Below, one piece after another: positions 1 through 10,855 of a stretch of 64,000 nucleotides of DNA. Made by a program: the position numbers and the translations under genes. The stretch is taken from positions 929,898 through 993,897 of the forward strand of contig NZ_JYLB01000001.1 of assembly GCF_001042905.1 (NCBI RefSeq). Reading direction: 5' to 3'. The notes below the pieces were generated by a model, which saw only the letters and a list, made by a program, of their open reading frames with translations, was not told the DNA's origin and did not search any database. Each line of letters begins with the position of its first letter. The stretch's first letter is position 1. The DNA comes from Pseudomonas lini (GTDB lineage Bacteria; Pseudomonadota; Gammaproteobacteria; Pseudomonadales; Pseudomonadaceae).

Positions 1-1
1 G

Positions 2-490
2 TTCCCACGGGTCAGCCTCAGCGGCTTCCTCGGCTTCACCGCCGGGCGCGGTTCGCAGATCGGCTCCTCGGCAGCCAACGCCTGGGCACTGGGCCCAAGC
101 ATTACCTGGGCGGCGTTCGACCTGGGCAGCGTGCGCGCCCGTTTGCGCGGTGCCGATGCTGAAGCCGAAGGCGCCCTGGCGACCTACGAGCAGCAAGTAC
201 TGCTGGCGTTGGAAGAGTCGGAAAACGCCTTCAGCGATTACGGCAAACGTCAGCAGCGCCTGATCTCGCTGATTCGTCAAAGCGAATCCAGCCGCGCCGC
301 CGCGGACCTGGCCGAGATTCGCTACCGCGAAGGTACCGAGGACTTCCTCGTGTTGCTCGATGCTCAGCGTGAGCGCCTGGCGGCGGAAGACACCCAGGCC
401 CAGGCCGAAGTCGATTTGTATCGCGGCATTGTCGCAATCTACAAAGCCCTTGGCGGCGGTTGGCAACCAGAGACGGTCGCTAGCAAGTAA
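2..490 (+). CDS. NodT/OprM-type outer-membrane efflux channel, C-terminal part
   Basis: The gene enters from the left edge, so only about the last 162 residues are visible. They read as the second half of a TolC/OprM-like channel: a beta segment with LSGFLGF, the typical WAAFDLGSVRARL stretch leading into a long helix, then helices with EIRYREGTEDFLVLLDAQR and the end motif YKALGGGW, which is usual in NodT-family lipoproteins of RND pumps. It would form the outer-membrane exit duct of a tripartite pump. Its inner-membrane and adaptor partners should lie upstream, outside the window. The efflux operon to its right is on the other strand and is a different system. A strong terminator follows directly. 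Confidence 0.88.
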   Translation, partial: FPRVSLSGFLGFTAGRGSQIGSSAANAWALGPSITWAAFDLGSVRARLRGADAEAEGALATYEQQVLLALEESENAFSDYGKRQQRLISLIRQSESSRAAADLAEIRYREGTEDFLVLLDAQRERLAAEDTQAQAEVDLYRGIVAIYKALGGGWQPETVASK

Positions 491-536
491 CGTTTTAAAG
501 AGCTCCTTTGGTTGGCCGCAACCAACCAATTCTTTT

Positions 537-571
537 GCCCCGCGCCTCATTCGGTCGCGGGGCTTTTTTTT
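537..571 (+). terminator. Rho-independent terminator after the efflux channel gene
   Basis: An 8-bp perfect stem (GCCCCGCG at 537-544, CGCGGGGC at 556-563) with an 11-base loop is followed by eight T at 564-571. It lies 47 bases after the stop codon, on the same strand. Confidence 0.9.
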
Positions 572-604
572 GGCTGCACACCGTGCTGGAGGCATTCGCA
601 GAAC

Positions 605-700
605 CTGTGGGAGCGGGCTTGCTCGCGAAGAGGCCGGTACATCCAATAGATATTCTGCGGCTGACACACCGCATTCGCGAGCAAGCCCGCTCCCACAGGG
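605..700. repeat. REPIN: two inverted REP palindromes
   Basis: The Pseudomonas REP core GTGGGAGCGGGCTTGCTCGC occurs near 608-627 and in inverted orientation near 675-697, separated by unique sequence. It lies between two convergent transcription units. The same family recurs at 24543, 26511, 50161, 62448, 63771 and 63878. Confidence 0.9.
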
Positions 701-702
701 GG

Positions 703-1668
703 TTAGTGGGTTGCTTTGCTATCGCCGTTTTCCATGATGGTCACGGTAGCCGTGGTCCCGGCACGCAGGCGGTTTTTAGCGACATAGTCAGCATCGATCT
801 GAATCCGCACAGGCACCCGTTGCGCCAGCTTCACCCAGGTGTAACTGGGGTTGATGTTGGCCAGCAGGCGACTGCCGGGGGAGTTCTCGCGATCGGCGAT
901 AGCAAAAGCGATGCTTTGCACGGTGCCGCCGAAGGTCTCGCCACTCATCAACTCGACCCTGACCCGGTCGCCCTCCTCGATTCGTGGCAGCTTTGTTTCT
1001 TCAAAGTAGCCGCTGACATAAAACGAGTCGCTGTCCACCAGCGCCAGCAACGCCCCTCCGGCAGTGGCGTAATCGCCCTGACGAGTCAGCAGGTTGGTCA
1101 CGTAACCGCTGACTGGCGCTGCGACCCGCGTGCGCTGCAAGTCCAGTTCGGCTTGGGTCAATGCCGCGATCGCCAGTTGCACGTTGGCTTGGGCCAGGCC
1201 CAGATTGGCCTGATTGCGCAACAGTTCCGCCTGCGCCACAGCCACTTCGGTACTGGATTTCTCCCATTCTTCGCCGGAGATCGCGAAACCCTGTTTGAGG
1301 GTTCGACGGCGACGCTCTTCGCTCTGGCGCTGCCTGAGCAGCGCTTCACTGGAGACAATCGTCGCTTCAGATTGGCCCAGTGTGGCTTTTGCGACTTCCA
1401 CCGCGCGCTTGGCATGCTCCACTGCCAGCGTATAACGAGCCGGGTCGATCTCCAGCAGCAACTGGCCTTTCGTAACATGCTGGTTGTCTTGAACACTCAG
1501 GCTGACGATGCGCCCCGAGACATCGGCGGACAACGTCACCACATCGGCGCGAACCCGCGCGTCCCGAGTCCAGGGCGCGCGGGTGTAATGTTCCCAGGCG
1601 AACCAGCCAAGCACGAAGGCCAGCAATACCACCGCCACAGTCACGAGTCGGGCAAGGATCTTCTTCAA
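703..1668 (-). CDS. HlyD/EmrA-type membrane-fusion (periplasmic adaptor) protein
   Basis: A 321-residue adaptor of the HlyD/AaeA type. It has one N-terminal membrane anchor (residues about 5-25), a lipoyl-like half with LSADVSGRIVSLSVQDNQ, a helical hairpin region (about 75-175), the second half-motif VAAPVSGYV, and beta-barrel segments to the end. The start is a TTG with GGGAG nine bases upstream; no in-frame ATG gives the same anchor. It is the last gene of a three-gene reverse-strand operon and begins 5 bases past the DUF1656 stop codon. With the FUSC gene it should form an aromatic-acid or drug efflux pump like AaeAB. No outer-membrane gene accompanies it on this strand. Substrate unknown. 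Confidence 0.85.
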   Translation of the reverse strand: MKKILARLVTVAVVLLAFVLGWFAWEHYTRAPWTRDARVRADVVTLSADVSGRIVSLSVQDNQHVTKGQLLLEIDPARYTLAVEHAKRAVEVAKATLGQSEATIVSSEALLRQRQSEERRRRTLKQGFAISGEEWEKSSTEVAVAQAELLRNQANLGLAQANVQLAIAALTQAELDLQRTRVAAPVSGYVTNLLTRQGDYATAGGALLALVDSDSFYVSGYFEETKLPRIEEGDRVRVELMSGETFGGTVQSIAFAIADRENSPGSRLLANINPSYTWVKLAQRVPVRIQIDADYVAKNRLRAGTTATVTIMENGDSKATH

Positions 1669-1672
1669 GGCA

Positions 1673-1873
1673 TCAAGCTCCCATCACCAGAATCAGCGCC
1701 GCGCAAACGCAGGCATACAGCGCGCCTTCGAACAAGGCCTCATGCCAGACAAAACGCAGCACGCCAAAGCGGCGCAAGATCCAGTCCAGCAGCAGGAAAA
1801 TCGGCAGGGCCAGCAGTAACGCCTGGGCAATCGGCGGCAAGTAGACACCACCCAATTCAAAATCAATGGGCAA
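1673..1873 (-). CDS. DUF1656 small membrane protein (AaeX-like)
   Basis: A 66-residue protein with two hydrophobic segments (about 10-30 and 45-64). Its opening, acidic EFxxxGVYLPP-like stretch and PIFLLLDWILRRFG motif match the DUF1656/AaeX family that accompanies FUSC-type efflux genes. It overlaps the FUSC gene by 11 bases, has AAGGAG about 8 bases before its ATG, and is followed within 5 bases by the adaptor gene, so all three are probably translated from one message. Its biochemical role in such pumps is not established. Confidence 0.8.
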   Translation of the reverse strand: MPIDFELGGVYLPPIAQALLLALPIFLLLDWILRRFGVLRFVWHEALFEGALYACVCAALILVMGA

Positions 1874-4010
1874 GGGCTGGCTCTCCTTCCGTTTGGACGG
1901 GTTGAAAGTATTGGCGATGTCGCTCCAGAAACGACACCACGATCAACAACGCCACGCGCATTCTGAACACCGACCACAGGTGTTCATGAACGTCTAAATG
2001 CAAGTCGTCCATTTCATCGCCCAAGACACGCAAGTTTCCGAGCAGCTGCTCAAGGTCAATTCCGGGCCGCCCGGCGATCAATCGGCCTGTCTCACGCACG
2101 GCAGCCAGCAAACGGTTTTGCTGGTCTGTACTCAGCAACGTGTTGCTTTGCCCCTGTTGCCTGAGCTGGTTCAAGGCCACACCCAGCGCCATGCACCCAA
2201 GGCTGACTTCGAACAGCTCGCTGGAGTGCTTGTCGTTGGTAGCCGGCAATAATCCCAACATCATGGTCAGGCGATCGACCATACGGCTTTCAAACGCAAA
2301 TTGTTGTTCATCGGTGGCCGGCGTCTTCAGCAAAGCGTAGACCTGCTCGCAGTTTTCATTGAACAACCGGCGTATCCGCAAAACGGGTCTGAACGGGAAG
2401 ATCAAGGCGTAGACACTGAGCGCCAGCGCGGAGGCGCTGATGTATGCACCGGCAAACTCGAACCACTGAACGGCACTGTTTTGGCCGATTTCTGTGTTTT
2501 GCGGACCCAGCAGCAGAATGGTCGTCAGTCCAAGACCAATGCCTGTACCAGTGGTTGACGGACTGGCCAGCCCCACCGCGACGGCATACAGCAATGGGGC
2601 AAGCAACAAGGCGAGTAACTCGAAGTCACTGATCATCGGTATCAGCATGAACAGATAGAGCGCCGACACCACCAAAGCCAGCCCCTGCCCCCTGGCAAAG
2701 CTTTGCGCGGCTAGCAACGGCCGCGGAAAAGTCGCCATCAGCGAACAGAGAATCCCCACCACAATCATCCCGCCACGGGCTCCGTCCCAAGCGGTCTCGA
2801 TCCAGATCAGGCCGGCCACAACCAGCGCGGTAAAAGCCCGGATTGCATTCATTGCCGCCAAGGTGAAGTCCAGATGCAGCGGATTTTCCTGGCCACGGAA
2901 CACGCAACTGGCTTCACGCCCTTCCTGAATCGCGTCGCTCAGTTCCAGAATCTGCCCCAGTTGCTCCAGCATCCGTGCCTGCTCCCAGCGCAGTGCCCAG
3001 GCCAATGAACGCAGCGTGGCAGGCATCGTCTCGGTGAGTTGTTCGGCCTTGTAGGCCTGGTCCTCGAAACGCTGTTGCAGCGCGGCGAAATGGTGCCGCT
3101 CCTCGGTCGACAGTGAACGACCTTGCAGGGCCAGTTCATCGAGAAACGCCAGTTCTTCGGCGCGCAAACGCTGTATCTCTTCCGGCAATGCTCCTTCCCA
3201 CCGTTCGGTGAGCAGTAGTCGCTGGTGACGCAGGGCCGTCAACCGCGAAGTCAGCAGCACCAGCTGATTGCCAAGCAACTGCACCAGACTATTGGCGCTG
3301 CGCAACCGTGGCGCATCGTAATATAAATGCCGACGTACCCCCTCCAGAGCACTGATTGCGCCGAGCAGTTGCATTTGCCGCCGATGGAAATCGGCCTCGC
3401 TTTCTTCGGTTCGGATAACGGAAGCAGCGTGGGTCGCGAGCAGCTTGATGACCTGATCGATCTTGGCGAAGTAATCCCGCGCCACAGCTTCCGGCCGCGC
3501 CGTGAGAAGGCTGACCACGCACACGCAAGCCACGGCCAAAAGCGTCTCGGTCACACGAGTGACGGCCAGCAGGAACGTGCCTTCCTGATCGGGCACCGCC
3601 AGCAGCGCCACGACCACCGCCGTATACCCGCTCAGAACAAATGCCTGGGAACTGGTGTAGCGCAACAACGTGCCGCCGGCGGTACAGAATGCCAACCACA
3701 AGGCCAGGGTGAGGATGAAAGGCAGGGGCGCCTGGGGAAAGATCGCCATGATCAACACCGCCACGACTGCTCCGAACGTGGTGCCGATGACCTGGCCGAA
3801 ACTTCGGGCCAGGGCCATGCCGCCCAATGGCTGGCTGACGATGACCACCGCCATGATCGACCACTTGGGCTGTTCAAGGTCGAACAGGAAGGCCAGATAC
3901 AATGTCAGCAGCCCGGCCACAATGGTCCTCAGGGCGAACAGCAGTACCTCTCGTCCGGGGTTGAGTATCGCCTTGAAATATTGAAGCAGTGGTTGCATGG
4001 GAGCGCTCAT
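1863..4010 (-). CDS. FUSC-family inner-membrane efflux protein (AaeB-like)
   Basis: About 715 residues from the chosen start. Two blocks of several membrane helices (about residues 20-180 and 385-530) flank a soluble helical domain, the classic duplicated FUSC/AaeB layout. The first block carries the family-like stretch PKWSIMAVVIVSQPLGG. It is the presumed pump of the three-gene efflux operon, exporting aromatic acids or toxic organics. The reading frame is open to 4085, but the ATG at 4010 has GGAG eight bases upstream, whereas the upstream in-frame ATGs lack a ribosome site; I chose 4010. It is divergent from the TPR gene with about 175 bases between the starts. Confidence 0.85.
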   Translation of the reverse strand: MSAPMQPLLQYFKAILNPGREVLLFALRTIVAGLLTLYLAFLFDLEQPKWSIMAVVIVSQPLGGMALARSFGQVIGTTFGAVVAVLIMAIFPQAPLPFILTLALWLAFCTAGGTLLRYTSSQAFVLSGYTAVVVALLAVPDQEGTFLLAVTRVTETLLAVACVCVVSLLTARPEAVARDYFAKIDQVIKLLATHAASVIRTEESEADFHRRQMQLLGAISALEGVRRHLYYDAPRLRSANSLVQLLGNQLVLLTSRLTALRHQRLLLTERWEGALPEEIQRLRAEELAFLDELALQGRSLSTEERHHFAALQQRFEDQAYKAEQLTETMPATLRSLAWALRWEQARMLEQLGQILELSDAIQEGREASCVFRGQENPLHLDFTLAAMNAIRAFTALVVAGLIWIETAWDGARGGMIVVGILCSLMATFPRPLLAAQSFARGQGLALVVSALYLFMLIPMISDFELLALLLAPLLYAVAVGLASPSTTGTGIGLGLTTILLLGPQNTEIGQNSAVQWFEFAGAYISASALALSVYALIFPFRPVLRIRRLFNENCEQVYALLKTPATDEQQFAFESRMVDRLTMMLGLLPATNDKHSSELFEVSLGCMALGVALNQLRQQGQSNTLLSTDQQNRLLAAVRETGRLIAGRPGIDLEQLLGNLRVLGDEMDDLHLDVHEHLWSVFRMRVALLIVVSFLERHRQYFQPVQTEGEPALAH

Positions 4011-4186
4011 TGAGTCATCTCCAGCAAGCGTAGTCATTGCTTCAGTGCCTCGGCAGGTTTCGGTGTCGACAAAACCTGTAGGCAAATTCGCCGACGACTA
4101 CCTGCTGAATCAAGCTTGGGTTTGACTCACGGCCCGGCCTGACCGAAGCTGGTGGCTTTGCAAAAGCCCAGCTCCCGGATTCCTGC

Positions 4187-5242
4187 ATGCCTCAGTCCCG
4201 CCGCTACTTGCTCATCAGCCTCTGCGTATTGCTTGCCCTCGCCCTCGCCTGGTTTTTCCTGCGTAGCACGACGCCTGTGGTGCCGGCGGCGATCAAGCAT
4301 GGCTACAGCGAAGCACTGGCCCAGGCACGCGCGGGTCAACCGGGCGCGGCGCGGGTGCTTTATCAGCAATTGGGCCGCCCTGACCTGTCGGCCAAGCGCC
4401 GTGTCTGGCTGCATGCCGAACTGCCCAACTACCCAAGCCCGCAAGCCCTGAAACTGGCGGATGCGGACCTGCAACATCCCTCGGCGGATGTGCGCATCGC
4501 AGCGATCAAAAGCATCAGCGGGCTGGTACCCAGTGGGCAGCGCAGTCTGTTGCTGGGACCTTTGCTCGATGACAGCGACCCAAGCGTCCGGTTTGCGGCG
4601 GTCAATGCCTTATTGGGTCTGACGCCGGATGAACTGGGGTTGTACTTCGGCCCCTTGGAGCAAGCCATCGATGCCTGGGAGCAGCGCCTAAAGCGTCAGC
4701 CGGAAAGCGCTGACACCCAGTACCAACTGGCGCGCCTACACTTGCACAATGCCGAGCTGAAGGATGCGCAGCAGGCCTTGGAGCGCACGTTGCAACTGGC
4801 GCCCGGCAACCTGCCGGCACTGGTGATGCAGATCGAAGTGCTGGATAAACAGGGCCAAAGCGATGCCGCCAGGCAATTGTTGGCGAAACAGTTAAAGGCC
4901 CAGCCTGACTCGGCCTACCTGCAACATGCGCTGGGGCTCTGGTTGCTGCATCACGGGCAAAGTGAGTTCGCCCTGCTCGGGCTGTCCAAAGCCGTGGAGC
5001 TTGAGCCGGACAACAAGGATTACCGCTACGACCTGGCCACCACGCTGCACAGTGAGCAAGAATTGGAAGCTGCGCAGAACCAGCTACAGGAAATCGTCCA
5101 GCGCCACCCGGCCGATCGCAAGGCGCGCGTGCTGCTGATCAACTACTGGAAGGAAAGCGGACAGTTGCAGAACGTGCAGATCCTGTTGGCACAGCTGGAG
5201 CAGCTCAATCCCGACGATCCGGCGTTGCAGCAAGGGCTTTAA
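4187..5242 (+). CDS. Membrane-anchored HEAT/TPR-repeat protein
   Basis: A 351-residue protein with one N-terminal membrane helix (residues 7-25, positive residues before it), then a HEAT-like helical section (about 80-150, with HPSADVRIAAIKSI and DPSVRFAAVNALLG) and four or more TPR units to the C terminus (for example YQLARLHLHNAELKDAQQAL). The soluble part is probably periplasmic and works in protein-protein contacts, as in cytochrome-biogenesis or multicopper/carbonic-anhydrase clusters where such HEAT-TPR proteins occur. Nothing in the immediate neighbourhood fixes the function. It stands alone and ends at a hairpin terminator made from a repeat element. Confidence 0.75.
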   Translation: MPQSRRYLLISLCVLLALALAWFFLRSTTPVVPAAIKHGYSEALAQARAGQPGAARVLYQQLGRPDLSAKRRVWLHAELPNYPSPQALKLADADLQHPSADVRIAAIKSISGLVPSGQRSLLLGPLLDDSDPSVRFAAVNALLGLTPDELGLYFGPLEQAIDAWEQRLKRQPESADTQYQLARLHLHNAELKDAQQALERTLQLAPGNLPALVMQIEVLDKQGQSDAARQLLAKQLKAQPDSAYLQHALGLWLLHHGQSEFALLGLSKAVELEPDNKDYRYDLATTLHSEQELEAAQNQLQEIVQRHPADRKARVLLINYWKESGQLQNVQILLAQLEQLNPDDPALQQGL

Positions 5243-5251
5243 TCAAGATCA

Positions 5252-5301
5252 AAAGATCGCAGCCTTCGGCAGCTCCTACAGGCTGCGATCTTTGCTTTTT
5301 T
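5252..5301 (+). terminator. Terminator built from a half-copy of the GATCGCAGCC repeat
   Basis: AAAGATCGCAGCC at 5252-5264 pairs perfectly with GGCTGCGATCTTT at 5281-5293 and is followed by a T-rich run to 5301. The loop is the CTTCGGCAGCTCCTACA core of the second palindromic repeat family seen at 22909, 31840, 54534 and 55919, so a repeat copy seems to serve as terminator. Confidence 0.8.
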
Positions 5302-5428
5302 GTACAAGAACCACACACAAACACAAAAGGTTGAACCGCCGTCTCGGCGAAAGGTCAAGTGATCAGGCAGTCTATTTCGGCGCTTCCAGCCTGCTGCCTC
5401 GTTTCCCCTAGTCATGAGAGGGCATTTC

Positions 5429-6931
5429 TTGTCTATATCTAACGAGTTGATCAGTGCAAAAGCTGCCACCGGTATTGAAGGTCTGGATGACATCCTGGCC
5501 GGTGGATTGTCTCGCGGCCATGTGTTCTTGCTGGAGGGTGAACCCGGAACCGGCAAAACCACCGTCGCTTTGCATTTTCTGTTGGCTGGCGCCCGTGCCG
5601 GCGAGCGCTCGTTGTACATCACCTTGTCTGAAACCGAGCGCGAGCTGCGTCAGGGGGCGTTGTCCCACGGCTGGGAGCTGGATGAGAACATCCACATCTT
5701 CGAGCTGACGCCACCAGAAAGCCTGCTCAATGCCGAGCATCAACAGAGCCTGCTGTATTCCTCGGACCTGGAGCTGGGCGAAGCCACCAAACAGATTTTC
5801 GAAGCGGTCGAACGGGTCAAGCCGACCCGCGTCGTGGTCGACAGCCTGTCCGAAATCCGCCTGTTGGCCCAAAGCTCTTTACGCTACCGCCGGCAGATTC
5901 TGGCCATCAAGCATTACTTCGTACGCTACGAAGCCACGGTGCTGCTGCTGGATGACCTGACCACCGAAGCCCTCGACAAAACCGTGCACAGTGTAGCCCA
6001 CGGGGTGATTCGTCTCGAAGAATTGACGCCCAACTACGGCGCCGAACGCCGGCGCATCCGCGTGGTGAAGTATCGCGGTCAGAAGTATCGTGGCGGTTTC
6101 CATGACTTCACCCTCATGGGTGACGGCGTGCATGTCTTCCCGCGCCTGGTGGCGGCCGAACATCGCGGGCGTTATATCCGCCAGCAGTTGACCAGTGGCA
6201 TCCCGGAAATGGATGCGCTGCTCGGTGGCGGTATCGAGACGGGCTCCAGCACCCTGATCCTCGGCCCGGCGGGTACCGGCAAATCACTAATCTCGATGGT
6301 CTTCGCCGCTGCGGCGGTGGCCCGTGGCGAAAAGGCTGCATTGTTCATCTTCGATGAAGAGCTGGGGCTGCTGTTCGAGCGGATGAAAAACATCGGCATC
6401 GACCTGAAGGCCCTGGAAGAAACCGGCAACCTGATGATCGAGCAAGTGGACGCCGCCGAATTGTCCCCCGGCGAATTTTCCTACCGGGTTCGTCGTTGTG
6501 TCGATGAGGGCAATATCAAAACCGTGGTGATCGACAGTATCAACGGCTATCAGGCGGCAATGCCCGAAGAAAATGCCCTGGTGCTGCACATGCATGAGTT
6601 GCTGCTGTACCTCAATCGCCAAGGCGCCGCGACGTTCATGACTGTCGCTCAACATGGGCTGGTGGGTGACATGCAGGCCCCCGTCGACATTACCTATCTG
6701 GCCGACACGGTCATTCTATTGCGCTACTTCGAAGCCCTGGGCAAGGTTCGCCGGGCGATCTCGATCATCAAGAAACGCACCGGCAGCCACGAATCGACCA
6801 TCCGCGAGTACCGCATCAGCAGCCAGGGCATGACCATCGGTGAACCACTGGATGCATTCCAGGGTGTATTGCGTGGCGTGCCCACTTACCTGGGCGCGAG
6901 CAAGCCGCTGCTTGAGGAAGATGCCCAGTGA
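5429..6931 (+). CDS. kaiC: KaiC-like double-domain RecA-type ATPase
   Basis: About 500 residues with two RecA/KaiC modules. Walker A is GEPGTGKT near residue 37 in the first and GPAGTGKS near residue 279 in the second; Walker B-like stretches are TRVVVDSLSE and IKTVVIDSIN. Domain order and length match cyanobacterial KaiC (about 519). At the CII region aligned with the KaiC phosphorylation sites (Ser431/Thr432) I read DITYLADTV, giving Thr-Tyr by eye. The catalytic EE pair reads SE in CI and DE in CII. No kaiB or kaiA is nearby. The TTG at 5429 has GAGAGGG six bases upstream; an ATG at 5414 in the same frame lacks a ribosome site. The next gene, a histidine kinase, overlaps by 4 bases, so the two probably act together. 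Confidence 0.85.
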   Translation: MSISNELISAKAATGIEGLDDILAGGLSRGHVFLLEGEPGTGKTTVALHFLLAGARAGERSLYITLSETERELRQGALSHGWELDENIHIFELTPPESLLNAEHQQSLLYSSDLELGEATKQIFEAVERVKPTRVVVDSLSEIRLLAQSSLRYRRQILAIKHYFVRYEATVLLLDDLTTEALDKTVHSVAHGVIRLEELTPNYGAERRRIRVVKYRGQKYRGGFHDFTLMGDGVHVFPRLVAAEHRGRYIRQQLTSGIPEMDALLGGGIETGSSTLILGPAGTGKSLISMVFAAAAVARGEKAALFIFDEELGLLFERMKNIGIDLKALEETGNLMIEQVDAAELSPGEFSYRVRRCVDEGNIKTVVIDSINGYQAAMPEENALVLHMHELLLYLNRQGAATFMTVAQHGLVGDMQAPVDITYLADTVILLRYFEALGKVRRAISIIKKRTGSHESTIREYRISSQGMTIGEPLDAFQGVLRGVPTYLGASKPLLEEDAQ

Positions 6932-8598
6932 CGGCCATGGAGGCAATGTCCGAGCGTGCGATCATTCTTGCACCGTTGGGACGTGACAGTCAGATCGCAC
7001 TGATGATGCTCAACGAGGCAGGGTTCGACGGGGTCATCACCCGGGATCTGGGCGCGTTGTGCAATGAACTGTCGCTGGGTGCCGGCCTGTTGGTGATTGC
7101 TTCCGAGGCCTTATTGGGCGCTGACCTTGAACCACTGCTGGGTCTGATCGAGCAGCAACCGGCGTGGTCGGATCTGCCGATCGTACTGCTGACCCACCAC
7201 GGTGGCCCGGAGCAGAACCCTGCGTCGCGACTCGGTTCGCAGTTGGGCAACGTGACCTTTCTCGAGCGGCCGTTTCATCCGGTCACGCTGATCAGCCTGG
7301 TCACCACGGCATTGCGCGGGCGACGACGGCAGTATGAAGCCAGGGACCGGTTGATTGATCTGAGCCAAAGCGAACTGCGTCTGCAAAACACCCTGGAAAC
7401 CCTCGAGCAACAGGTCGAGGAACGCACCGCGCAACTGCGCCACAATGAAGAGGTGCTCAGGCAGTCGCAGAAAATGGAAGCGGTCGGCCAACTCACCGGC
7501 GGTATTGCCCACGACTTCAACAACATGCTGACCGGCATCATCGGCAGCCTGGAGCTGCTGCGTCGACGCCTGGCCCGGGGACGCACCGAGGATCTGGACA
7601 GTCTGATCGATCTTGGGGTGACCTCAGCCAACCGCGCGGCGGGCCTGACGCATCGTTTGCTGGCATTCTCCCGACGCCAGTCGCTGGATTCAAAACCCGT
7701 GCAGATGAACACGCTGGTGGTGTCCATGGATGAACTGTTACAGCGCAGCATCAACGAAAGCATTCACCTGGAAATGCAGCTGGATGAGCAACTGTGGGTG
7801 GCCGAGGCGGACCCCAACCAACTCGAAAGCGCCCTGCTCAACCTGGTGCTCAACGCCCGGGATGCCATGCCCGACGGCGGAAAGCTGCTGGTCAAAACCT
7901 CCAATCAACATCTGGATACGGGCTTTACCGAGGCACACAACAATCTGCAACCGGGCGATTACATCGTCCTGAGTGTCACCGATACCGGTTGCGGCATGCC
8001 GCAAAGCACCATCAACCGGGCCTTTGATCCGTTCTTCACGACCAAACCCATCGGCCAGGGCACGGGCCTGGGCTTGTCGATGATTTACGGTTTCAGCAAA
8101 CAGTCTGGCGGCCACGTCAGCATTCAAAGTGAAGTCGGAAAAGGCACCACGGTCAGTCTGTTTTTGCCGCGTTTCAGCGGCGAACTGCTCCAGGACACCC
8201 AAGTCGATGCCCAACACGCTCCTTACGCCCGGGACGGCGAAACCGTGCTGATCGTCGAAGACGATCCCGCCGTGCGAGTCCTGGTCAGCGCCGTTTTGAG
8301 TGAATTGGGCTACGCCTTAGTTGAAGCGGGCGATGCCGACAGCGCCGTGCCGATTCTCGACTCCGGTCAGCGAATCGACCTGTTGATCAGCGACGTGGGA
8401 CTGCCGGGCATGAACGGCCGGCAACTGGCGGAAATCGGTCGGCAGTACCGGCCTGATCTCAAAGTGTTGTTCATCACCGGGTATGCTGAACACGCCGCCG
8501 TGCGCGGTGGCTTTCTTGATCCCGGCATGCAGATGATCACCAAGCCGTTCACCTTCGATTTATTGACGGCGAAGGTGCGGGAGATGATTCGGGTCTAA
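6928..8598 (+). CDS. Hybrid histidine kinase with C-terminal receiver
   Basis: 556 residues. The N-terminal 130 or so look like a degenerate receiver (IVLLTHHGG, FLERPFHP) without a clear phospho-Asp. A coiled coil follows (145-185), then the H-box GGIAHDFNNML with His195, an ATPase domain (NLVLNARDAM, DTGCGM, GTGLGLSM) and a receiver with phospho-Asp489 in LLISDVGLPG. The GTG start overlaps the stop of the KaiC-like gene and has GAGGAAG upstream, pointing to translational coupling. The likely role is to convert the ATPase's state into a phospho-signal, by analogy with SasA and KaiC; that is inference. No membrane segment is seen, so the kinase is probably cytosolic. Confidence 0.87.
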   Translation: MTAMEAMSERAIILAPLGRDSQIALMMLNEAGFDGVITRDLGALCNELSLGAGLLVIASEALLGADLEPLLGLIEQQPAWSDLPIVLLTHHGGPEQNPASRLGSQLGNVTFLERPFHPVTLISLVTTALRGRRRQYEARDRLIDLSQSELRLQNTLETLEQQVEERTAQLRHNEEVLRQSQKMEAVGQLTGGIAHDFNNMLTGIIGSLELLRRRLARGRTEDLDSLIDLGVTSANRAAGLTHRLLAFSRRQSLDSKPVQMNTLVVSMDELLQRSINESIHLEMQLDEQLWVAEADPNQLESALLNLVLNARDAMPDGGKLLVKTSNQHLDTGFTEAHNNLQPGDYIVLSVTDTGCGMPQSTINRAFDPFFTTKPIGQGTGLGLSMIYGFSKQSGGHVSIQSEVGKGTTVSLFLPRFSGELLQDTQVDAQHAPYARDGETVLIVEDDPAVRVLVSAVLSELGYALVEAGDADSAVPILDSGQRIDLLISDVGLPGMNGRQLAEIGRQYRPDLKVLFITGYAEHAAVRGGFLDPGMQMITKPFTFDLLTAKVREMIRV

Positions 8599-8805
8599 GA
8601 CGCTATCCGGACAATCACACCTTGATCGCACGGCACAGCCGCTCAGCTTAGACCCCGATTTGAAGCCTGTCAGCTGTCAACTCTGATAGCTATTCAGTGC
8701 CGTTCCTCCTTGATTAACTCTCCTCTGAAGTCCGCAGCACGACCTCTGGTGGGTTGCTCTGCGCTCGCCTGCCACGCGCAGGTCACATCAAGGGATGGAC
8801 AGGCA

Positions 8806-9792
<987 letters not shown>

Positions 9793-9845
9793 AGATCAGA
9801 ACACCACGCATTGTGTGCAGATCACATTCAAGGGATGGACAGGCA

Positions 9846-10802
<957 letters not shown>

Positions 10803-10855
10803 TGATCAGAACGCCACACATTGTGTGCAGGTCAACTTCAAGGGATGAGCAGCCA

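Noticed and set aside
605..700. Possible CRISPR array from the recurrent palindromes
   Set aside because: Repeats come in inverted pairs scattered between genes, with no regular spacers and no cas genes; they are REPINs.
508..1905. 465-codon forward ORF over the HlyD-type gene
   Set aside because: It is antisense to a clear membrane-fusion protein, its residues are unlike any protein, and it crosses a REPIN. GC-rich third positions create such mirror frames.
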